NCBI RefSeq assembly: GCF_004210375.1
Contig: NC_134834.1
Span: 153,593,290 to 153,657,289 of the forward strand
DNA length: 64,000 bases
Source of the DNA: Tachypleus tridentatus
Taxonomy: Eukaryota > Arthropoda > Merostomata > Xiphosura > Limulidae
Direction: 5' to 3'
In this document: in pieces, positions 63,756 through 64,000 of the stretch
Numbering within the stretch: the first letter of the stretch is position 1
Layout: every line of letters begins with the position of its first letter
The notes under the pieces: generated by a model
Seen by the model: only the letters and a program-made list of their open reading frames with translations
What the model was told of the DNA's origin: nothing
Database searches by the model: none
Position numbers and translations under genes: made by a program

Positions 63756-64000
63756 GTAGTGTTAACTTCTTCTTTCATTTAATAAATTGAAGTTATTTAT
63801 TGATAATAATGCTAATTGTACAATAATTAGTGTAAACTTTTTTGGAAAACATTGCTATAGACTGTAGTATATACTGATTTAATATTGTGTACTAATGGTA
63901 ATGTGTATAAATCGTCACTTTATGTCTATCGTTTTGAGTTTTTTCTGTAAACTTATCTGTTGTCAGTGTTGCAGTTATCATACACAACTTTCAGTTGTAT

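Overview
This looks like an AT-rich, intron-rich animal genome. The calmodulin protein matches the arthropod form, and tRNA-derived SINEs with a GCTTTGCGCGAAATTCAAAAC tail are abundant. From memory that SINE is ubiquitous in horseshoe crabs, so Xiphosura is my best guess; this is inference and I could not run a search.

Two host genes are well supported. Calmodulin (+) runs from about 16.2 to 20.7 kb, with an exon that codes only for the start methionine and four further coding exons that join into a complete 149-residue protein. An E2F-associated phosphoprotein (EAPP) orthologue (-) runs from 57.7 to 25.5 kb in four coding exons that join into 255 residues. The genes converge tail to tail across a 4.8-kb gap that holds a deleted LINE. 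EAPP introns 2 and 3 are 15.8 and 12.9 kb and contain three large LINE copies in the same orientation as the gene. A weak candidate first exon of another gene sits at 63.65 kb.

Layout: 0-0.5 kb AT-rich minisatellite; 0.5-5.2 kb non-coding with SINEs and a dispersed repeat; 5.3-7.7 kb a decayed hAT transposon with TIRs and an 8-bp target duplication; 8-15.5 kb SINEs, two minisatellites (one a 4 x 31 bp higher-order array), a CR1-type LINE relic and a foldback repeat; 16.2-21.4 kb calmodulin; 21.5-24.7 kb LINE copy A; 25.4-57.7 kb EAPP with LINE copies B (30.3-36.1), C (39.9-44.5) and D (44.5-50.8), a piggyBac-like TTAA element (52.4-53.9) and CR1-type fragments; 57.8-59.9 kb a CR1-type LINE broken by two SINEs; 59.9-64 kb mostly unassigned.

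The most interesting signal is a likely LINE-SINE partnership. The four large LINE copies belong to an I-type family (CCHC ORF1; ORF2 with APE endonuclease, RT and RNase H). Their 3' end carries a short hairpin (GGCGCA...TGYGCC around GATAGCC...GCTTT) that also occurs near the 3' end of the tRNA-derived SINE families in the window, with stem changes that keep pairing. This suggests the I-type LINE supplies the reverse transcriptase that moves these SINEs.
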